A DNA stretch of 64,000 nt from Vanilla planifolia. Its lineage: Eukaryota > Streptophyta > Magnoliopsida > Asparagales > Orchidaceae. The position numbers and the translations under genes are program-made. How positions within the stretch are numbered: the first letter of the stretch is position 1; every line of letters starts with the position of its first letter. The stretch covers positions 2,105,569-2,169,568 of the forward strand of contig CM043875.1 in the NCBI GenBank assembly GCA_023846275.1, given 5' to 3'. Below are positions 61,401 to 64,000 of the stretch, one piece after another. The notes beneath the pieces were generated by a model. That model was not told the origin of the DNA, searched no databases, and was given only the letters and a program-made list of their open reading frames with translations.

Positions 61401-64000
61401 AGTATAGGACTCTCAATAATATTATTTTAATATAAAATAGATTTTTAACTTAAGCTAGCCGATGGGATCATCCAAACCAAAGCCAAGTCATCTTCCCTCA
61501 AGAATTGGAGGTTCTACTTAATTTAATATAAAAAAAAATTCAAAATTTCATAATAAAATTATCTCATTATGCATATTTTACTTAAGTTGAATATCTATAT
61601 ACATGTAATAAAAGACTAAATATGTGATATATAAAGCGCAAAATATAATTCAAGTTATGGCTTTTGACTTTGTGATGAATGAATGTGATGAGAAAAAGCT
61701 ATGGTCAACCAAAATATAAGGTATGGTAATAAGAAATATTTTAGTTGGGTCAAAGAATTACTATTTGAGCAGTTGACTTAAAAATTAAGTATAAGTTTAA
61801 GTAATATTTTAGTTAACTCAAAAGTATAAAAAAAATAACTAACGAAAATGGATAAAAGCTTTTTATGTTATCGTATAACATGGTACATAACTAGTGCACA
61901 ATAATGCTACTAGCTTATCATGTATAATAAGAGTAATGAGATAATGTTTTAATAAAATTTATGTTATATTCTTCTATCTTTTGATATGATAGTATTTAAT
62001 AATATTATATCTCGATCATATCATAATACTATAATAGATATTATACGCATTAGGCTTATATGATGTATTATAATATTTATCTATTTCTCTCTTTTATTTT
62101 TTATCATTTTTTATTTTCTTATGTTTTTAGAGTTCTATCTCATTAACTATATCTATATATGCATATATAATTTTTTATACTTATAGCATATATCATATTA
62201 TATTAATTATATATCATAATTATTATCAAAATACACATATATAAGCAAAAAGCATACTTTACTAAAATGCTCAATTAAATGGCATTTATATTATAATGAA
62301 GTTAAATTCATCTATCTAAATTTTTTGGGATTGATTTGATTTCATTCTCATTTCCTTTCTAATTTCTTATAACAAAAAAAATCATATATAACTCATCATA
62401 ATTTTATCACTTTAATATTATCTTAAGCTTGCTAATTTCATTTTGCATTTAAGTACTAATATCTACTTTCCTTTTTGAACCAAGTTATCTCTGTGCATCA
62501 AATTTTAATTTCTTAGATGTTCATTATAATTAATATAGCATACTTTGGCTCTTGACGTACTATAAGTTAGCTTTGCATATTATGTACCAACTCATTTGGC
62601 ATATTGTTTGTTAAGTTCATAAGGTACGTCTAACAATATGTATTATATGCAAAAATAATATATCATATATTCTTATTCTGGATACTATTATAATCTTTCT
62701 AATTCTTGTCTTATAATAATTTTTTATCAAATGTTACTCTCAATTCAAATAAAATCTCATTGATTATTAAATTTAATAATTAAATATAAAAAAATCAAAA
62801 TAGAGCTCTCTCTTAATGTCATGTCTTTTAAAGTTTGTTAGATATAACCTTAATACAAATTTTTTAAGAGTTGTAAGGAATGTTAATTAAAACTCACATT
62901 TATATTTAGCAATTCAAAATTTTTTATTGACCTATTTAGAAATTCTCATTTGGTGTTTCTCTATTTCAATGTTCCTCTGCTCTAATTAACTTCTAATAGC
63001 AACATTGAGTTTCTTATTCCTATTATAGCTATTTCCTTTATAGAAAAATACATACAACCAACTTCCTTACTCTTTGCTAAACCTTCTCCTCTCTTTATAG
63101 CCACAACCAACAACTCATTTTCTCTTCAAAGTCTTCCTCGTGACTTCTTCTAGTAGCTACTTTCTTTACTCTAAAGTTCAACCATAATTGTTGCTTTCAA
63201 TTAGCCTTTTCTTATCCTATGAGAGACTCTTCCATCACCAAATCCTTCAAATGTTTATCTCTTACTTAGTTAAGGTGATAAGTAAGACAATTTGCTTAAT
63301 TACCATACTACTTTTAAGAAATTCCAAGCTTATTATATAAAAAATGATTTTTTTATACAATTAATTATTGTTGTAGGTCATAGCATATCGTGTTGGTCGT
63401 CACGAGTAATGGGTCAACACAAGTCAAGTGGATCAGCCGCGTTCCCAAGTCAATTCGAGTCACATTGGCATATGGGTTGGTTCAGGCGGTGATCGTGGCT
63501 ATTGATGACGATAGTGATGATGACAGTGATAGCGACATATGATAGCAAATGATGAAAAGTAGCGAAAACAACAAAAAATTTAATTTTAAGTATTTTTGAA
63601 GTAAATTTCAACAAAATTTTGTACCATCGAACTTATGAACTAGTGTAATGCCAATAATGTGTGTTTCTGAGCTGATATTAGATACTCATGCATCATAAAC
63701 TAGCCTTACTATATTGAGATATTATTTTTTTAGGTCATCTCATAACAACTCAAGTGGGTTTTATCATTAAAAGGTATCTCGATATCTTAAAACTATAATA
63801 TCTTATATAAATATTAGAATTACTTCTTCATTAGCCAATATAGAATAATTCATCCTTATATTCATTCATTTAAAAATCTATCAAGAGTTGCTCATTATAT
63901 TATAATTTATCTTTTAAGACATACTCAACATTTACTCTTTACCCTCTCAAATCTCGAGTGTTACAAGCCCATCAAATTTTATTTAATTTATTCTTAAATC
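61400..64000. other. Very AT-rich right flank, no gene recognised
   Basis: The stretch is very AT-rich with many TATA-like runs. A plus-strand frame at 63292-63492 is not recognisable, although a GC-richer patch at 63390-63540 interrupts the AT-rich background. It may contain repeat remnants or the promoter of a gene beyond the window. Confidence 0.5.

Noticed and set aside
1..64000. CRISPR array, toxin-antitoxin, phage or operon-like systems
   Set aside because: The sequence is plant nuclear DNA with spliced genes and LTR retroelements. No regularly spaced repeats of CRISPR type or bacterial gene clusters are present.

Overview
The window looks like nuclear DNA of a flowering plant. It has three spliced plant genes with GT-AG introns, long AT-rich intergenic DNA, and several decayed LTR retrotransposons. 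There is no prokaryotic architecture: no operons, CRISPR array or rRNA. The GC-rich exons of the WAT1-like and XTH genes, set in very AT-rich surroundings, lean towards a monocot. The banana/ginger lineage is a guess I cannot confirm. The window is an assembly with one 23-N gap at 18573-18595.

The three confident protein-coding genes were rebuilt exon by exon, and each adds up to an intact frame. (1) A WAT1-type EamA/nodulin-21 membrane transporter on the minus strand, 18633-20524, six exons, 388 aa. (2) A group III xyloglucan endotransglucosylase/hydrolase of the XTH31/32 type on the plus strand, 35136-36975, four exons, 296 aa. (3) A VPS37 subunit of ESCRT-I on the minus strand, 37381-48450, seven coding exons, 234 aa. 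Its last intron is about 5.5 kb and holds a decayed Ty3/gypsy element in the opposite orientation. Genes 2 and 3 converge tail to tail, 405 bp apart.

The rest is mostly transposon-derived or featureless. Copia remnants lie at about 6.6-8.35 kb (minus), 12.4-17.8 kb (plus, gag to 3' LTR with most of RT lost) and 58.4-59.8 kb (plus, RT to RNase H). The gypsy remnant is at about 37.6-42.5 kb. A possible third family of coding-like debris lies at 51-55 kb. Smaller structures are local tandem duplications (5.35-5.50, 21.17-21.87, 43.56-43.64 and 47.44-47.85 kb), microsatellites, a tRNA-related SINE-like head near 34.2 kb, and GC-rich islands at 25.6-26.4 and 60.9-61.4 kb with no recognisable gene.

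An unidentified coding-like stretch at about 2.16-2.91 kb may be the 3' exon of a gene I do not recognise. The three real genes do not form a pathway. They concern auxin/metabolite transport, cell wall remodelling and endosomal sorting. I found no convincing undescribed biological system. The items most worth a second look are the in-frame, stop-free first intron of the XTH gene, the antisense gypsy insertion in VPS37, the contig-end duplication at the gap, and the GC-rich orphan islands.
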